A stretch of DNA of 64,000 nucleotides from contig DIWJ01000026.1 in NCBI GenBank assembly GCA_002428445.1, positions 69,041 through 133,040 on the forward strand, in the 5' to 3' direction. The notes beneath the pieces were generated by a model. It worked only from the letters and a program-made list of their open reading frames with translations. It was not told the origin of the DNA and searched no databases. Positions 18,541 to 28,085 of the stretch are shown piece by piece (positions within the stretch are counted from its first letter, which is position 1; each line of letters opens with the position of its first letter). Source of the stretch: Syntrophaceae bacterium UBA6109. Its GTDB lineage: Bacteria > Desulfobacterota > Syntrophia > Syntrophales > UBA6109. Position numbers and translations under genes: made by a program.

Positions 18541-19815
18541 ATGAAAAAAACGATACGGACATCGGCATCTCTTATCGCCGCCGCCGCCCTTCTCCTGACG
18601 GTCCTGGCTGCGGCGGGCCCTCTGCAGGGGGCGGACAAGCGAATCCTGGCTTCCTCTCCCGACGCCTACCGGAACAGTGGACTTGCTGAGACGCCCGCTG
18701 CGGCGGATTCGGTGGACCGCGATGCCATCGGGTTCATCCTGCCCATGTCGGGGCGATACGCAGCCTATGGAAAGAGAGCACTCGACGCCGTCGTCCTTGC
18801 CGCCGGTCTCTTCGATCCCCGGAAGCGGACAAGGGCGAAGCTGGTCATCGAGGACTCCGAGAGCGATCCCGACGCCAGCCTCCGGGCTGTCGACCGGCTT
18901 GTCGAGAAGGACGGCGTGATCTGCCTGGTCGGCCCGCTGGGCGTCGTCGAGGCCCAGACGGCCGCAGCGGAGGCCCAGCGCCTCCAGGTGCCGATTCTTG
19001 CCATGACGTCGAAGGAAGGAATATCTGAAATCGGTCCCTTCGTCTTCCGCAACTTCCTGACGGCGCGCATGCAGGTGCGGGCGCTGGCGGGATACGCCGT
19101 GCAGAAGCTCGGCCTCAGTCGTTTCGCCATCCTGTATCCGCAAGACGCCTACGGGCAGGAGATGGTGCGGTTGTTTCGCGCTGAGGTCCTGCGGCTCGGG
19201 GGACAGATCCGCAAGGTGAAGGCCTACGACAGGGCGAAGACAGATTTCGGCGGCGAGATCCGTTTTCTCACGGGGCGGCCCGTTCCGCACAGCATCGGTT
19301 TCGGCAAGGATCAGCGCAAGGAACCGCTTCCGACCGCTCGGCCCGTGGATTTCGACGCCCTCTTCATCCCGGACAGCTACGAGCGTGTGCAGATGATCGC
19401 CCCGCAGATGGCTTTTCACGACGTCAAGGGCGTTCAACTGCTGGGCACGAACGGCTGGAATTCCCCCGATCTCCTGAAGGGCGGCGCCGAGCATCTGGAA
19501 GGAGCGGTGTTCGTAGACGACTATTTCGCGGGCGGATACAACCCCGAACTCAACGATTTTACCGATTCCTTCTATTCCGCCTTCGGAAGAGAACCTGACG
19601 GCATGGAGGCAATCTGGTACGACGCCGCGGCCATCGCCGTTTCGATCGTCGAGAACGGACAGGCGGAAACGCGTGATCAGTTCCGCGAGCGCCTCGCCGG
19701 TGTAACCGGATATCCAGGCGTGACCGGCAAGACCTCCTTTTCCCCCTCGCGGGACGCGGACAAGGAACTCTACCTGCTCCAGGTCCGGGAAGGACAGATC
19801 GTTCAGATCCGGTGA
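18541..19815 (+). CDS. Periplasmic binding protein, leucine-binding/penicillin-binding-protein-activator-like
   Basis: 424 residues with a signal peptide (MKKTIRTSASLIAAAALLL ...), so periplasmic. After it comes a type I periplasmic-binding fold: DAIGFILPMSGRYAAYGKRALDAVVLAA, then LVIEDSESDP, and QTAAAEAQRLQVPILAMTSKEG; the second lobe includes FAILYPQDAYGQEMVRLF. This is the arrangement of branched-chain amino-acid receptor (Peripla_BP_6) proteins and of LpoA/LppC-type activators. No ABC permease or ATPase is adjacent, which favours a stand-alone role. The ATG at 18541 fits the signal peptide; a TTG eight codons earlier is less likely. It precedes surE in the same direction. Confidence 0.8.
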   Translation: MKKTIRTSASLIAAAALLLTVLAAAGPLQGADKRILASSPDAYRNSGLAETPAAADSVDRDAIGFILPMSGRYAAYGKRALDAVVLAAGLFDPRKRTRAKLVIEDSESDPDASLRAVDRLVEKDGVICLVGPLGVVEAQTAAAEAQRLQVPILAMTSKEGISEIGPFVFRNFLTARMQVRALAGYAVQKLGLSRFAILYPQDAYGQEMVRLFRAEVLRLGGQIRKVKAYDRAKTDFGGEIRFLTGRPVPHSIGFGKDQRKEPLPTARPVDFDALFIPDSYERVQMIAPQMAFHDVKGVQLLGTNGWNSPDLLKGGAEHLEGAVFVDDYFAGGYNPELNDFTDSFYSAFGREPDGMEAIWYDAAAIAVSIVENGQAETRDQFRERLAGVTGYPGVTGKTSFSPSRDADKELYLLQVREGQIVQIR

Positions 19816-19852
19816 CGCTGCACGGATCGGTGGCTCAAGGCAAGGTGATGTT

Positions 19853-20617
19853 GTGCGATATTTGCTGACCAACGACGATGGAATCTATGCAAAGGGACTG
19901 GCCGCCCTCTGCGAGGAACTGAGCCGGGATGCGGAGTGCATCGTCGTAGCGCCGGAAGTGGAGCAAAGCGCCGTCGGGCACGCCATCACGCTCTTCCGTC
20001 CCCTGATGGTGAGAAAGGCCCGCAAGAACGGAAAGCTGCTCGGTTACGCGGTGGCCGGCACACCCGCGGACTGCGTCAAGATCGGCGTCCGCGAACTGGC
20101 GTGCGGCCCGGTGGATCTGGTCGTATCGGGAATCAATCTCGGCGCAAACGTGGGAATCAACGTCCTGTATTCCGGAACCGTTTCCGCTGCGACGGAAGGG
20201 GCGATCCTCGGCGTGCCGGCGATGGCCGTTTCGCTGGATACGCACCGCGAGGCGGATTTTACCTTCGCCGCGAAGTTCGCCCGGCGGATGGCCTCTTTTA
20301 TCCTGCAGTCACCGCTGCCGCCGGGCGTGGCCCTCAACATCAACGTACCCGCGATCCCGGAAGGCGAGATCCAGGGTGTCCGGATTGCGAGGCAGAGTGG
20401 AACACCGCACTGGGAGAGTTTCGAAAAACGCGTGGACCCTCGTGAAAGGATTTACTACTGGCTGACGGGGGAAGCCGCGCCGAAAGACGGCGTCGATCCC
20501 GATTCCGACGAGGCGGCCCTGGCAAACCGCATGATCACCGTCACGCCCATTCACCACGACCTGACACGCCACGATCTCATGAACCGGCTGAAGGAGAACC
20601 TCGCCGGATTGATCTGA
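19853..20617 (+). CDS. surE: 5'/3'-nucleotidase SurE
   Basis: 254 residues. The start MRYLLTNDDGIYAKGL contains the SurE NDDG metal-binding motif; VVAPEVEQSAVGHAITL and VAGTPADCVKIG supply the conserved Ser and the phosphate-binding region, and SGINLGANVGINVLYSGTVSAATEG is the SurE signature. It is a metal-dependent phosphatase acting on nucleoside monophosphates and linked to survival under stress. The start is a GTG with AAGGTG six bases upstream. It follows the binding-protein gene by 37 bases and may share its transcript. Confidence 0.95.
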   Translation: MRYLLTNDDGIYAKGLAALCEELSRDAECIVVAPEVEQSAVGHAITLFRPLMVRKARKNGKLLGYAVAGTPADCVKIGVRELACGPVDLVVSGINLGANVGINVLYSGTVSAATEGAILGVPAMAVSLDTHREADFTFAAKFARRMASFILQSPLPPGVALNINVPAIPEGEIQGVRIARQSGTPHWESFEKRVDPRERIYYWLTGEAAPKDGVDPDSDEAALANRMITVTPIHHDLTRHDLMNRLKENLAGLI

Positions 20618-20731
20618 AAAACCCTTCAGAAAAATTCTTTCTTGCGAAGAAGCCCTCGCGTCAGGCATTGCGGACGGAACGAAGCGATCTGTTGTCTTGA
20701 ACAAGGATGGCCGCGTCGTGCGCTCATCGCA

Positions 20732-20788
20732 ACGGCCTCTTCTTTGCCGCTGCGAGGCGAAGCAAACCGGCAGCGGGGTTGAGGCCGT
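20732..20788. terminator. Nested hairpin between convergent genes (possible bidirectional terminator)
   Basis: ACGGCCTC at 20732-20739 pairs with GAGGCCGT at 20781-20788, and inside it CCGCTGC at 20747-20753 pairs with GCAGCGG at 20770-20776. It lies between the ends of surE and the minus-strand YwqK-like gene. No T-run follows on either strand, so termination is only suggested. Confidence 0.4.
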
Positions 20789-20795
20789 CCACCCG

Positions 20796-21464
20796 TCAGG
20801 ACTTGCCGAATTTTTCGAGATCCTTCAGGAGATTGTCGGCGGTTCGTCCCATGTCTTCCGCCTCGTCGCCGTCCGAAAAACCATCCGGCCCGCCTCCGCC
20901 AGATGCGGGGCCCTTGTCCGGAAAAAACTCGAAGGCGCCCACGAGACGCCCGTTGCGGTAGGTGGCGCGTTCCCGAAGACTCCCGCTCCTGTAGTAGGCC
21001 GCGTACTCTCCATCCCTCCGGTTGTTCAGGAAATGGCCCTTTTCCTTGAGCCGGCCGTTCTTGTAATAGGAACTGTAGGGACCGTCGAATTTTCCTTCCT
21101 TGAAGTGCTCTTCGTCGCGGATCCGACCGTTCCGAAAATGGAACAGGTACCGGCCATGGAGTTTCCCGTCGCGGCGCATTTCCACTTCGCGCGGCCCGCC
21201 GTCCTCATAAAAATTGGCATATTCCCCGTCGAGCTTCCCGTTGCGGAAGGTTCCGCGCTCGCGTACGCCCCCTTCCCTGTAATAGGACACGGCCGGCCCC
21301 TCTTTGCGCCCCTGCCGGAAAGAAAGCCGGACCATCACCTGGCCGTTGGAGAAATAGGAGACGTATTCCCCCTCCAGCTTTTCTCCGCGGAGATGCCTCA
21401 ACTCCCGGATTCTTTGCCGGTCGTCTTTGACGACCTCTTCCTTCAGATCTTCCGGCTCGGACAT
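20796..21464 (-). CDS. MORN-variant repeat protein (YwqK antitoxin-like)
   Basis: 222 residues made mostly of ~22-residue repeats of the form G-x-Y-x-x-Y-[FY]-x-[ND]-G-x-[LIV]-[RK] (LEGEYVSYFSNGQVMVR, LDGEYANFYEDGGPREV, FDGPYSSYYKNGRLKEK, RDGEYAAYYRSGSLRER). These are MORN-variant repeats, the basis of the YwqK family name. The tail is Gly/Asp-rich. No signal peptide is evident and no toxin gene is adjacent, so the antitoxin label is only a family name. Function unknown; a structural or interaction role is likely for such beta-hairpin solenoids. Confidence 0.8.
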   Translation of the reverse strand: MSEPEDLKEEVVKDDRQRIRELRHLRGEKLEGEYVSYFSNGQVMVRLSFRQGRKEGPAVSYYREGGVRERGTFRNGKLDGEYANFYEDGGPREVEMRRDGKLHGRYLFHFRNGRIRDEEHFKEGKFDGPYSSYYKNGRLKEKGHFLNNRRDGEYAAYYRSGSLRERATYRNGRLVGAFEFFPDKGPASGGGGPDGFSDGDEAEDMGRTADNLLKDLEKFGKS

Positions 21465-21734
21465 TCTATCCTTCCACTCCTCTCAGATCCGCAGGAACGG
21501 TGCGGGGCCCGTCCCCCGATCCGGAATCGAAGAAGCCGGCCCCGGAGAAGGCTTCTTTTTATCTCTTCCCGGCACATAGAGCTTGACCTTTCCGCTGTCC
21601 TCCGATAAGCTCTGCGAAACTATTCCTTCACTTTTCACTCTGCACGCCGTTCCCCGGGGAAACATTGCGATTGTGAACAGGATCGCGCGCGTGCGGCGAT
21701 TTGCACAAGACCAGACATCGACGGTCGTCCAGGC

Positions 21735-22706
21735 ATGGAAAAAACAAGCCTTCAACTCAACGGCCTCGTCGACATGACCGACCACAAGGCGGTGCTGTCG
21801 GAAGCCGTACAAACACTTTCCATGACCTGGCCTTCCTTTAACTTCCCTTATCTTAGACGCGTTTTCTCCGACATGGAACAACTCTTTGCCGGCCGCTACC
21901 CGGGTTATCAGGCCTGCAACACCCGCTACCACGATTTTCGCCATACCCTCGATGTCTTCCTGGCAATGGCGCGCCTGCTTCACGGGGCGGCCGTCGCCGG
22001 CATACGCTTCACGGACAAGCAAGCCGCGCTGGGCGTCATCAGCGCGCTCATGCACGACACCGGCTACATCCAGATGACGGACGACCGATCGGGAACAGGC
22101 GCGAAATACACCGTGGCGCACATCGATCGCAGCATTGCCTTCATGAAACGATATTACGCAGGAGACCCTCTCTTTGAAAAGGAACTGCCCGCCTTCGACC
22201 ACATCCTCCATTGCACGGGATTTGTCATGAAGATTCCCGAGATGAAATTCCCTTCCCGGGAACTCGAGTTGCTGGGCAAGATGCTGGGAACGGCCGATCT
22301 GCTGGGGCAGATGGCCGATCGGCTTTACCTGGAAAAGCTTCTGTTCCTCTACTACGAATTCGTCGAGGCCGGGATCCCGGATTACCTGAGCGAGCTCGAC
22401 CTGTTGAAAAAGACGGTCCCCTTCTATCAGTTTATCCGGCGCCGCTACGCCGCCGATCTGGAAGGCGTCGACAGCTACATGATCCACCACTTCCGCGCCC
22501 GCTGGAACATCGATCGGGACCTGTACCGTGAAGCGGTCGAGCAGAACGTCCGCCGCCTGCAGTTCATCCTGGACAGCGATCCCGGCCACTACCGCCTGCA
22601 CCTGCGCCGCAACGGCATCACGAAAAGCCTGCAGTCCTCGGACTTCCGTCCAGAATCCCCCGAACCCGCCGTGACAGATCGTCGAGGCGGAAGGGCTTCT
22701 GGATGA
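21735..22706 (+). CDS. HD-domain protein (metal-dependent phosphohydrolase)
   Basis: 323 residues. The HD core is seen as NTRYHDFRHTLDVFLAM (first His of the HD fold), ISALMHDTGYIQM (His-Asp pair) and a late ADLLGQMADRLYLEKL (closing Asp region), resembling the PDEase/HD-type arrangement found in stand-alone signalling or nucleotide phosphohydrolases. Substrate cannot be told. The last ~29 codons overlap the convergent histidine-kinase gene by 89 bases; the overlapping tail is low-complexity and probably not conserved. Confidence 0.75.
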   Translation: MEKTSLQLNGLVDMTDHKAVLSEAVQTLSMTWPSFNFPYLRRVFSDMEQLFAGRYPGYQACNTRYHDFRHTLDVFLAMARLLHGAAVAGIRFTDKQAALGVISALMHDTGYIQMTDDRSGTGAKYTVAHIDRSIAFMKRYYAGDPLFEKELPAFDHILHCTGFVMKIPEMKFPSRELELLGKMLGTADLLGQMADRLYLEKLLFLYYEFVEAGIPDYLSELDLLKKTVPFYQFIRRRYAADLEGVDSYMIHHFRARWNIDRDLYREAVEQNVRRLQFILDSDPGHYRLHLRRNGITKSLQSSDFRPESPEPAVTDRRGGRASG

Positions 22707-25206
22707 ATTCGGCTGTCCCGTCGCCCATTTCTTCCTGTAGGAAACCTTCGTTGCCGTAGCCGCTCGAGAAAAGAATCCTGATCTGCGGATCGATGGACTT
22801 GAGGCGGCTCATCGTCTCCCCTCCACCCATTCCGGGCATCACGACATCCAGGATGACCAGATCGATCCCGCCCGTGTTCCGGCGATGGATGTCCAACGCC
22901 TCCCTGCCGGAGGCGGCCGTGATCACCCTGTAGCCGAGTGACTCCAGCATATCCCGGGTCACGCTGAGGATGACATCCTCGTCGTCAACGAGGAGAATGG
23001 TCCCGCTGCCCCTGAAGATCCCCTCTCCCGCCGCGCGAACTTCGCGGACGGGTTTGCCCGATGCCGGCAGGTAGACGTGAAAGGTCGTGCCGGATCCCTT
23101 TTGGCTGGCAACCCGGAGAAATCCGCCGTGGCCCTGCACGATTCCATAAACGGTCGTCAAGCCCAGTCCCGTGCCGATCCCCCGCTCCTTGGTGGTGAAG
23201 AAAGGCTCAAAGATCCGGGCCAGCGTCTCCTCGTCCATTCCGGTTCCGGCGTCCCTGACGGTGATCCTCACATAGGCGCCCGGTTTCAGGAAATGAGGCG
23301 CCGTCTCCTGTTCGCCAAGCATTTCTTCAGCCGTTTCCAGGGACAGCTCCCCGCCTCCCGGCATGGCCTGCCAGGCGTTGACGAAAAGGTTGAGGAGAAT
23401 CTGCTCGAACTCTCCGCTGTCGGCGTCGACGGCCGGGAGCCCGGGGGAAAGGCGGCTGGAGATACGGATCTCTTTTTTCGTCCGCCCGAAAAGCGCGGCT
23501 GTTTCTGCCACGAGGGTATTCACGTCGATCGGCCGGACGACGTGATCTCCCCCCTTGGCGACGCCGAGGAGCCGGCGGGTAAGGTTCGTGCCGCTGACGA
23601 TCATCTGCTCGACCGCCTTCAGTTTTTCGATGTGCGGCGAATCCTTGTCGAGATTCATCATGATCAGGGACGTGTACCCCTGGATGCCCATGAGAAGGTT
23701 GTTGAAATCGTGGGCGAGGCCTCCCGCGAGGGTCCCGATGGCCTCCATCTTCTGGGCGTCGACATACCGGGCCTCCAATTTCTTCCGCTCCGTGATGTTC
23801 CTGGCAATGCCGCACAGGGAGACGATCCGTCCGCCGGCATCGCGGATCGGCACCTTGATGATGTTGAAGAACGCCTTCGTGCCGCGAAGGTTCAGGTCCG
23901 TCTCATACTCCACCGAAACGCCGCCGAAGACGCTCTTGTCTCTGTCGTGCATCTCCCGTCCCTGTTCGGGCCCGAAAACGTCGACGGCCGTTCGCCCGGA
24001 GACTCCGGCCGAGTCCAGTCCCAGATCCCGGAGCATCGCGGCATTGACGGACTCGTAGCGCCCCTGCCCGTCCTTGATGAAGATCCAGTCCTTGGCGGAA
24101 TCGATGATCGTGCGCAGCCGTTCTTCGCCCATCCAGAGGGCGGATTCGGCTTCCTGCCGGACCCGAACCTCCTGCTGGAGCTGCCGGCTCGTTGTGGCGA
24201 GCCTGGATGTCCGCTCCACGACCATGTCCTTCAACTGGTCCTCACACTCGCGCAGGCGCGAGACCGCTTTTTCGCGTTCTTCGATTTCCTTCCGCAGGGC
24301 CGTGTTCTTCTCTTCGATCTGCGCCAGCTGTTCCTTTATCTTGAAATGAAGGCGGGCATTCTCGAAGGCGAACTTGATCTCCCGGAGCATGATGGAGGTG
24401 ATCTTTTCGTCGTCTTCGTTGAAGACCTCCCCGGCCGGCTTGCCAGCCAGGTTGATCACGGCCGACACCTCGTTCCCGGCAAGGATCGGCATGCAGATGA
24501 AGGACGGAGAACCGTAGCGCGGATTGTTGGGCCGTCCGATGCGCGGGTCCGCCTCGATATCCTCGACGAGCACGGCCCTCCTTTCCGATACGGCCAGGCG
24601 TATCGGCGAGTTCTCCAGGGGGAGGTCGATATCTTCCTGGGGGCTTGCGGCGATGCCCCGCGCCGCGGCGATCCGGAACTGATTCTTGGAGGGGTTCACC
24701 GTCAGGAACGATGCGATCCGCGCGCCCGTAACGGACATCACCTTGTCAAGCGTCAGTTCCTGAAGGTTGTGAAGATCAAGGCTCGTTTTCGCCACATCGA
24801 CCAGCTCCTTGAGGGCCAGAAATTCCGAGGATCTTCGGTTCAATTCGGTGGTCGTTTTCTCCAGCCTGCCGACGAGGCTGCCGAACGCCTGCTCGAGTTC
24901 GCGGATTTCGGACAGGTCGTCGCGCAGCGTCGCCTGGACGACCCCCGTTTCCGTCGGACGGACCATGACGACAACCGAAAGGATGCGGTTGATGATCTGC
25001 CGGAGGATGAGCATGCCGCAAAGGACGAGCACCAGGATGAGCGCGACGATCCAGAGATGAGAGGATTGGAAGGTGACGCGCTGGTCGTGGAGGACGTACG
25101 CCAGCGCAAACAGCGGCAGCACGACGACCAGAAACTCGACGAGCATCAACCGGTATTGGATACTGCTGCGGTTGGCTTTTTCCAGATTCAGGAACGACTT
25201 CCTCAT
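22618..25206 (-). CDS. Hybrid sensor histidine kinase with GAF, PAS and C-terminal receiver domains
   Basis: 862 residues. Two N-terminal transmembrane helices (about 20-42 and 53-73) are followed by a coiled linker, a GAF domain (~130-290), a second coiled coil, a PAS domain (~360-480; LRTIIDSAKDWIFIKDGQG), a HisKA segment with GGLAHDFNNLLMGIQGY (phospho-acceptor His), an HATPase with DAGTGMDEETLARIFEPFF and GTGLGLTTVYG, and a receiver domain (ILLVDDEDVILSV, VILDVVMPGMGG, FIQKPF). The cytoplasmic GAF/PAS sensors, not the short periplasmic loop, probably sense the signal. GGAGGA lies 12 bases before the ATG at 25206; a GTG at 25218 is too close to it. No cognate regulator gene is adjacent. 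It overlaps the convergent HD gene. Confidence 0.92.
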   Translation of the reverse strand: MRKSFLNLEKANRSSIQYRLMLVEFLVVVLPLFALAYVLHDQRVTFQSSHLWIVALILVLVLCGMLILRQIINRILSVVVMVRPTETGVVQATLRDDLSEIRELEQAFGSLVGRLEKTTTELNRRSSEFLALKELVDVAKTSLDLHNLQELTLDKVMSVTGARIASFLTVNPSKNQFRIAAARGIAASPQEDIDLPLENSPIRLAVSERRAVLVEDIEADPRIGRPNNPRYGSPSFICMPILAGNEVSAVINLAGKPAGEVFNEDDEKITSIMLREIKFAFENARLHFKIKEQLAQIEEKNTALRKEIEEREKAVSRLRECEDQLKDMVVERTSRLATTSRQLQQEVRVRQEAESALWMGEERLRTIIDSAKDWIFIKDGQGRYESVNAAMLRDLGLDSAGVSGRTAVDVFGPEQGREMHDRDKSVFGGVSVEYETDLNLRGTKAFFNIIKVPIRDAGGRIVSLCGIARNITERKKLEARYVDAQKMEAIGTLAGGLAHDFNNLLMGIQGYTSLIMMNLDKDSPHIEKLKAVEQMIVSGTNLTRRLLGVAKGGDHVVRPIDVNTLVAETAALFGRTKKEIRISSRLSPGLPAVDADSGEFEQILLNLFVNAWQAMPGGGELSLETAEEMLGEQETAPHFLKPGAYVRITVRDAGTGMDEETLARIFEPFFTTKERGIGTGLGLTTVYGIVQGHGGFLRVASQKGSGTTFHVYLPASGKPVREVRAAGEGIFRGSGTILLVDDEDVILSVTRDMLESLGYRVITAASGREALDIHRRNTGGIDLVILDVVMPGMGGGETMSRLKSIDPQIRILFSSGYGNEGFLQEEMGDGTAEFIQKPFRLDDLSRRVRGILDGSPRTAGFS

Positions 25207-25462
25207 GAACGGATCCACTCCTCCCGTCGCATGGCCACGTTCCCAGCCCGGATGATGGCAGCCGGAAGACCAGGATTTTTGCTCAACCCCGAGGCCGAGT
25301 CCGCAACTTCATATCACGGAACAGTGCAGGCATCAATGAGAAGGTCCGCCGGAAAAGAACCCTTGCACGAAGATTGGCCGGACGATAGAATAATTTTGCC
25401 GGCGAGTCAAAGGGCGGCGTTCGCCGTCCGTGCCGACCGCTGAACATCATCCCGGAGATTTT

Positions 25463-26365
25463 ATGGATCGTCGCACCTTCCTCAAAGCATCCCTCGCGGC
25501 GGGCGCCGCGCTTTCTCTTCCGGCCGGCATGGACCCCTTTCTGCGGGACCTCGGGGCCGCCGAAGCGCCCGACCTCGCCGTCGCCTCCGGGAAGTCGCCC
25601 GGGGCCGTCACACGGGCAGCGATCGACGCTCTCGGCGGCATGCGGAAGTTCGTGTCGCGGGGAGACATCGTCGTCGTCAAGCCGAACATCGGCTGGGACC
25701 GGACGCCCGAATTCGCCGCCACCACCAACCCCGAAGTCGTCGCCGCCCTCGTGAGGCTTTCCCTGGAGGCCGGCGCGAAGAAAGTCAAGGTCCTCGACTA
25801 TCCCGTCAACGATGCGCGGCGCTGCTACAAACAGAGCGGAATCCTCGATGCCGCCACGGCCGCCGGCGCGGAGGTCGTCTACCCCGATTCCCGCAAATTC
25901 CGCGATATGAAGATCGGCGGCGGAACGATCAAGTCCTGGCCGATGTACACGGAGGTGATCGAGGCAGACCGGATCATCAACGTGCCGATCGCCAAGACGC
26001 ACGGCACCTCCACGCTGACCCTGGGCATGAAGAACTGGATGGGCGTCATGGGCGGCTGGCGGGGACGGATCCATCAGCGCATCCATGAGAGTCTCGTGGA
26101 CGTCTCCCTCTTTCTCAAGCCGTCGCTCGTCGTCCTCGACGCTGTGAGGATCCTGACGGACAACGGGCCGCAGGGCGGCGATCTGGCCGATGTCAAGAGG
26201 CTGGACACGGTGATCGCCGGCGCCGACCAGGTCGCCGTCGACGCCTACGGTGCGACGCTGTTCGGAATCAAGGGGGGAGACATCGGCTTCATCCGGCTCG
26301 GCCACGAGGCCGGCCTGGGAACGATGGACCTCGCCAAGGTGCGGTTGAAGAAGATCCAGGCGTAA
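25463..26365 (+). CDS. DUF362 protein with Tat signal
   Basis: 300 residues. MDRRTFLKASLAAGAALSL is a twin-arginine (RRTFLK) signal, so the protein is exported folded, probably with a cofactor. The rest is a DUF362 domain: VVVKPNIGWDRTPEFAATTN, then ADRIINVPIAKTHGTSTLTLGMKNWMG and a late DQVAVDAYGATLFG. DUF362 proteins are mostly seen beside ferredoxin-type proteins in anaerobes; no reaction is established. GGAG lies five bases before the ATG. The stop TAA overlaps the ATG of the downstream polyferredoxin gene, so the two are made together. Confidence 0.85.
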   Translation: MDRRTFLKASLAAGAALSLPAGMDPFLRDLGAAEAPDLAVASGKSPGAVTRAAIDALGGMRKFVSRGDIVVVKPNIGWDRTPEFAATTNPEVVAALVRLSLEAGAKKVKVLDYPVNDARRCYKQSGILDAATAAGAEVVYPDSRKFRDMKIGGGTIKSWPMYTEVIEADRIINVPIAKTHGTSTLTLGMKNWMGVMGGWRGRIHQRIHESLVDVSLFLKPSLVVLDAVRILTDNGPQGGDLADVKRLDTVIAGADQVAVDAYGATLFGIKGGDIGFIRLGHEAGLGTMDLAKVRLKKIQA

Positions 26366-27933
26366 TGGCTCCGGAAGAATTGCCCATGGTGAAAAACCTC
26401 CGCCGCGCATCCCAGGCCCTCTTCGTGCTCCTGTTCCTCTGGCTCTTCCTCCAGACCGAATCGAAAGGCGCCAACGAGCTGGGTTATCCCGTGAAGGTCT
26501 TCCTTGACGCCGATCCCCTGCTCTTCCTGACGACGCTTTTCGCGAACCGGGCTCTTCCGCCGGCCCTGTGGCTGGCCCTGACCGTCGTGGTCGCCACGGC
26601 CGTGCTGGGACGGGTCTTCTGCGGCTGGGTATGCCCGCTTGGCGCATTCCACGATCTCGCGGGACTGCTGAAGACCAAAGCCCGGCAAAAGGCGCTGCCG
26701 CAGGGACTCTTCCGGATCAAGTACTATCTGCTGATCGCCCTTCTCGCGTCGTCGCTCTTCACGCTTCAGGCCGCCGGGATCTTCGATCCGCTTTCTCTCC
26801 TCATCCGTTCTCTGGCGATCTCCGTCTATCCGATGTTCTCTTCCGCGACGGCGAGCGTCTTCAACGCCGCGTATGAGGCAAAGATTCCCATCCTGGGCGG
26901 GATTTCCGAAGCGGGCTACAGCCTGCTCAAGAAGACGCTCCTGCCTTTTCAGGAGGGGCTCTACCTCGGGGCGGTCCTCGTCGGCGTTCTTTTCTTTCTG
27001 ATCCTGGCCCTGAACCTCGTCGAGCGGCGCTTCTGGTGCAGGTACCTGTGCCCCCTCGGGGCGCTTCTCGGACTGATCGGCCGGCGTGCGATTGTCCGGC
27101 GCTCCGTGAGCGAAGGATGCAACGAGTGCGGCGCCTGCGAGGCCGGCTGCCACGGCGGCGCGCTGCCCGGTTCAAAAGAACTCTGGCGGATCGAGGAGTG
27201 CCACCTCTGCGGCAACTGCCAGGACGCCTGTCCGAACGACGCCGTCCGCTTCGGACTTTCTCCCGGCAGGATTCCCGGCCGCTTCGACCTCGGACGGCGG
27301 CGTCTCGTTACGTCCTTTTCCGCCGGCCTGCTGGCCGTTCCCCTCCTGAGGGTGACGCCGCTGTCCCGCGCCGGCGCCGCCGATCCAGCCCTGATCCGCC
27401 CGCCCGGTGCGACGCCGGAGCCTGAATTCCTGCGGCGCTGCGTCAAGTGCGGGGAGTGCATGAAGGTCTGCATCACGGGAGGCTTGCAGCCGACGTTTCT
27501 GCAGGCGGGGCTGGAAGGGATCTGGTCGCCGGTGCTGGTCCCCCGGATCGGCTACTGCGAGCACCGCTGCACCCTGTGCGGCCAGGTCTGCCCCACGGGC
27601 GCCATCCGCAACCTCCCCCTCGAGGAAAAGATGGAGATCCGAATCGGTACGGCCATGATCGACAAGGGCCGCTGCCTGCCCTTTGCCTCGGCTACGCCCT
27701 GCCTCGTCTGCGAGGAGGTCTGCCCGACGTCGAAGAAGGCCATCTGGCTGGAGGATGCCAGGGTGAAGAACCGCGACGGCAGGGAAATCCTCGTCCGCCA
27801 GCCCCACGTGGACCTTTCGCTGTGCATCGGCTGCGGCATCTGCGAGGCCCGCTGCCCCGTCCTCGGCCGCCCGGCCATCTACGTATCGAGCGTCGGCGAG
27901 ACGCGTTCCAAGGACAACCGCCTGCTGCTGTGA
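26365..27933 (+). CDS. Membrane polyferredoxin: NapH/YccM-like 4Fe-4S membrane domain fused to NapG-like ferredoxin domains
   Basis: 522 residues. Four to five transmembrane helices in the first ~230 residues contain the NapH-type cysteine motifs GRVFCGWVCPLGAFHD and FWCRYLCPLGALLGL. These are followed by 4Fe-4S ligands CNECGACEAGCHG and CHLCGNCQDACPND. After an Ala-rich hydrophobic stretch come further clusters: CVKCGECMKVC, CTLCGQVCPTGAI, CLVCEEVCPT and CIGCGICEARCPV. This resembles a fusion of a quinol-oxidising NapH-like subunit with a NapG/MauM-like ferredoxin, so electron transfer between the quinone pool and a periplasmic partner is likely. The partner is probably the DUF362 protein, whose stop overlaps this start (TAATG). 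Confidence 0.9.
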   Translation: MAPEELPMVKNLRRASQALFVLLFLWLFLQTESKGANELGYPVKVFLDADPLLFLTTLFANRALPPALWLALTVVVATAVLGRVFCGWVCPLGAFHDLAGLLKTKARQKALPQGLFRIKYYLLIALLASSLFTLQAAGIFDPLSLLIRSLAISVYPMFSSATASVFNAAYEAKIPILGGISEAGYSLLKKTLLPFQEGLYLGAVLVGVLFFLILALNLVERRFWCRYLCPLGALLGLIGRRAIVRRSVSEGCNECGACEAGCHGGALPGSKELWRIEECHLCGNCQDACPNDAVRFGLSPGRIPGRFDLGRRRLVTSFSAGLLAVPLLRVTPLSRAGAADPALIRPPGATPEPEFLRRCVKCGECMKVCITGGLQPTFLQAGLEGIWSPVLVPRIGYCEHRCTLCGQVCPTGAIRNLPLEEKMEIRIGTAMIDKGRCLPFASATPCLVCEEVCPTSKKAIWLEDARVKNRDGREILVRQPHVDLSLCIGCGICEARCPVLGRPAIYVSSVGETRSKDNRLLL

Positions 27934-28085
27934 CGGCGCTCCTGCCGCCATACCCCTCTGTTTATCTTCGGGAAAAATCACCTCCCGGGGCAGCGCCCGG
28001 AGCGGCTTCTTTCCTTAAAGAATTTTCCTGAACCTGCCGATAACATCAGCAAGGCCGTATATGGGACGAACAACGAAACACTCCC

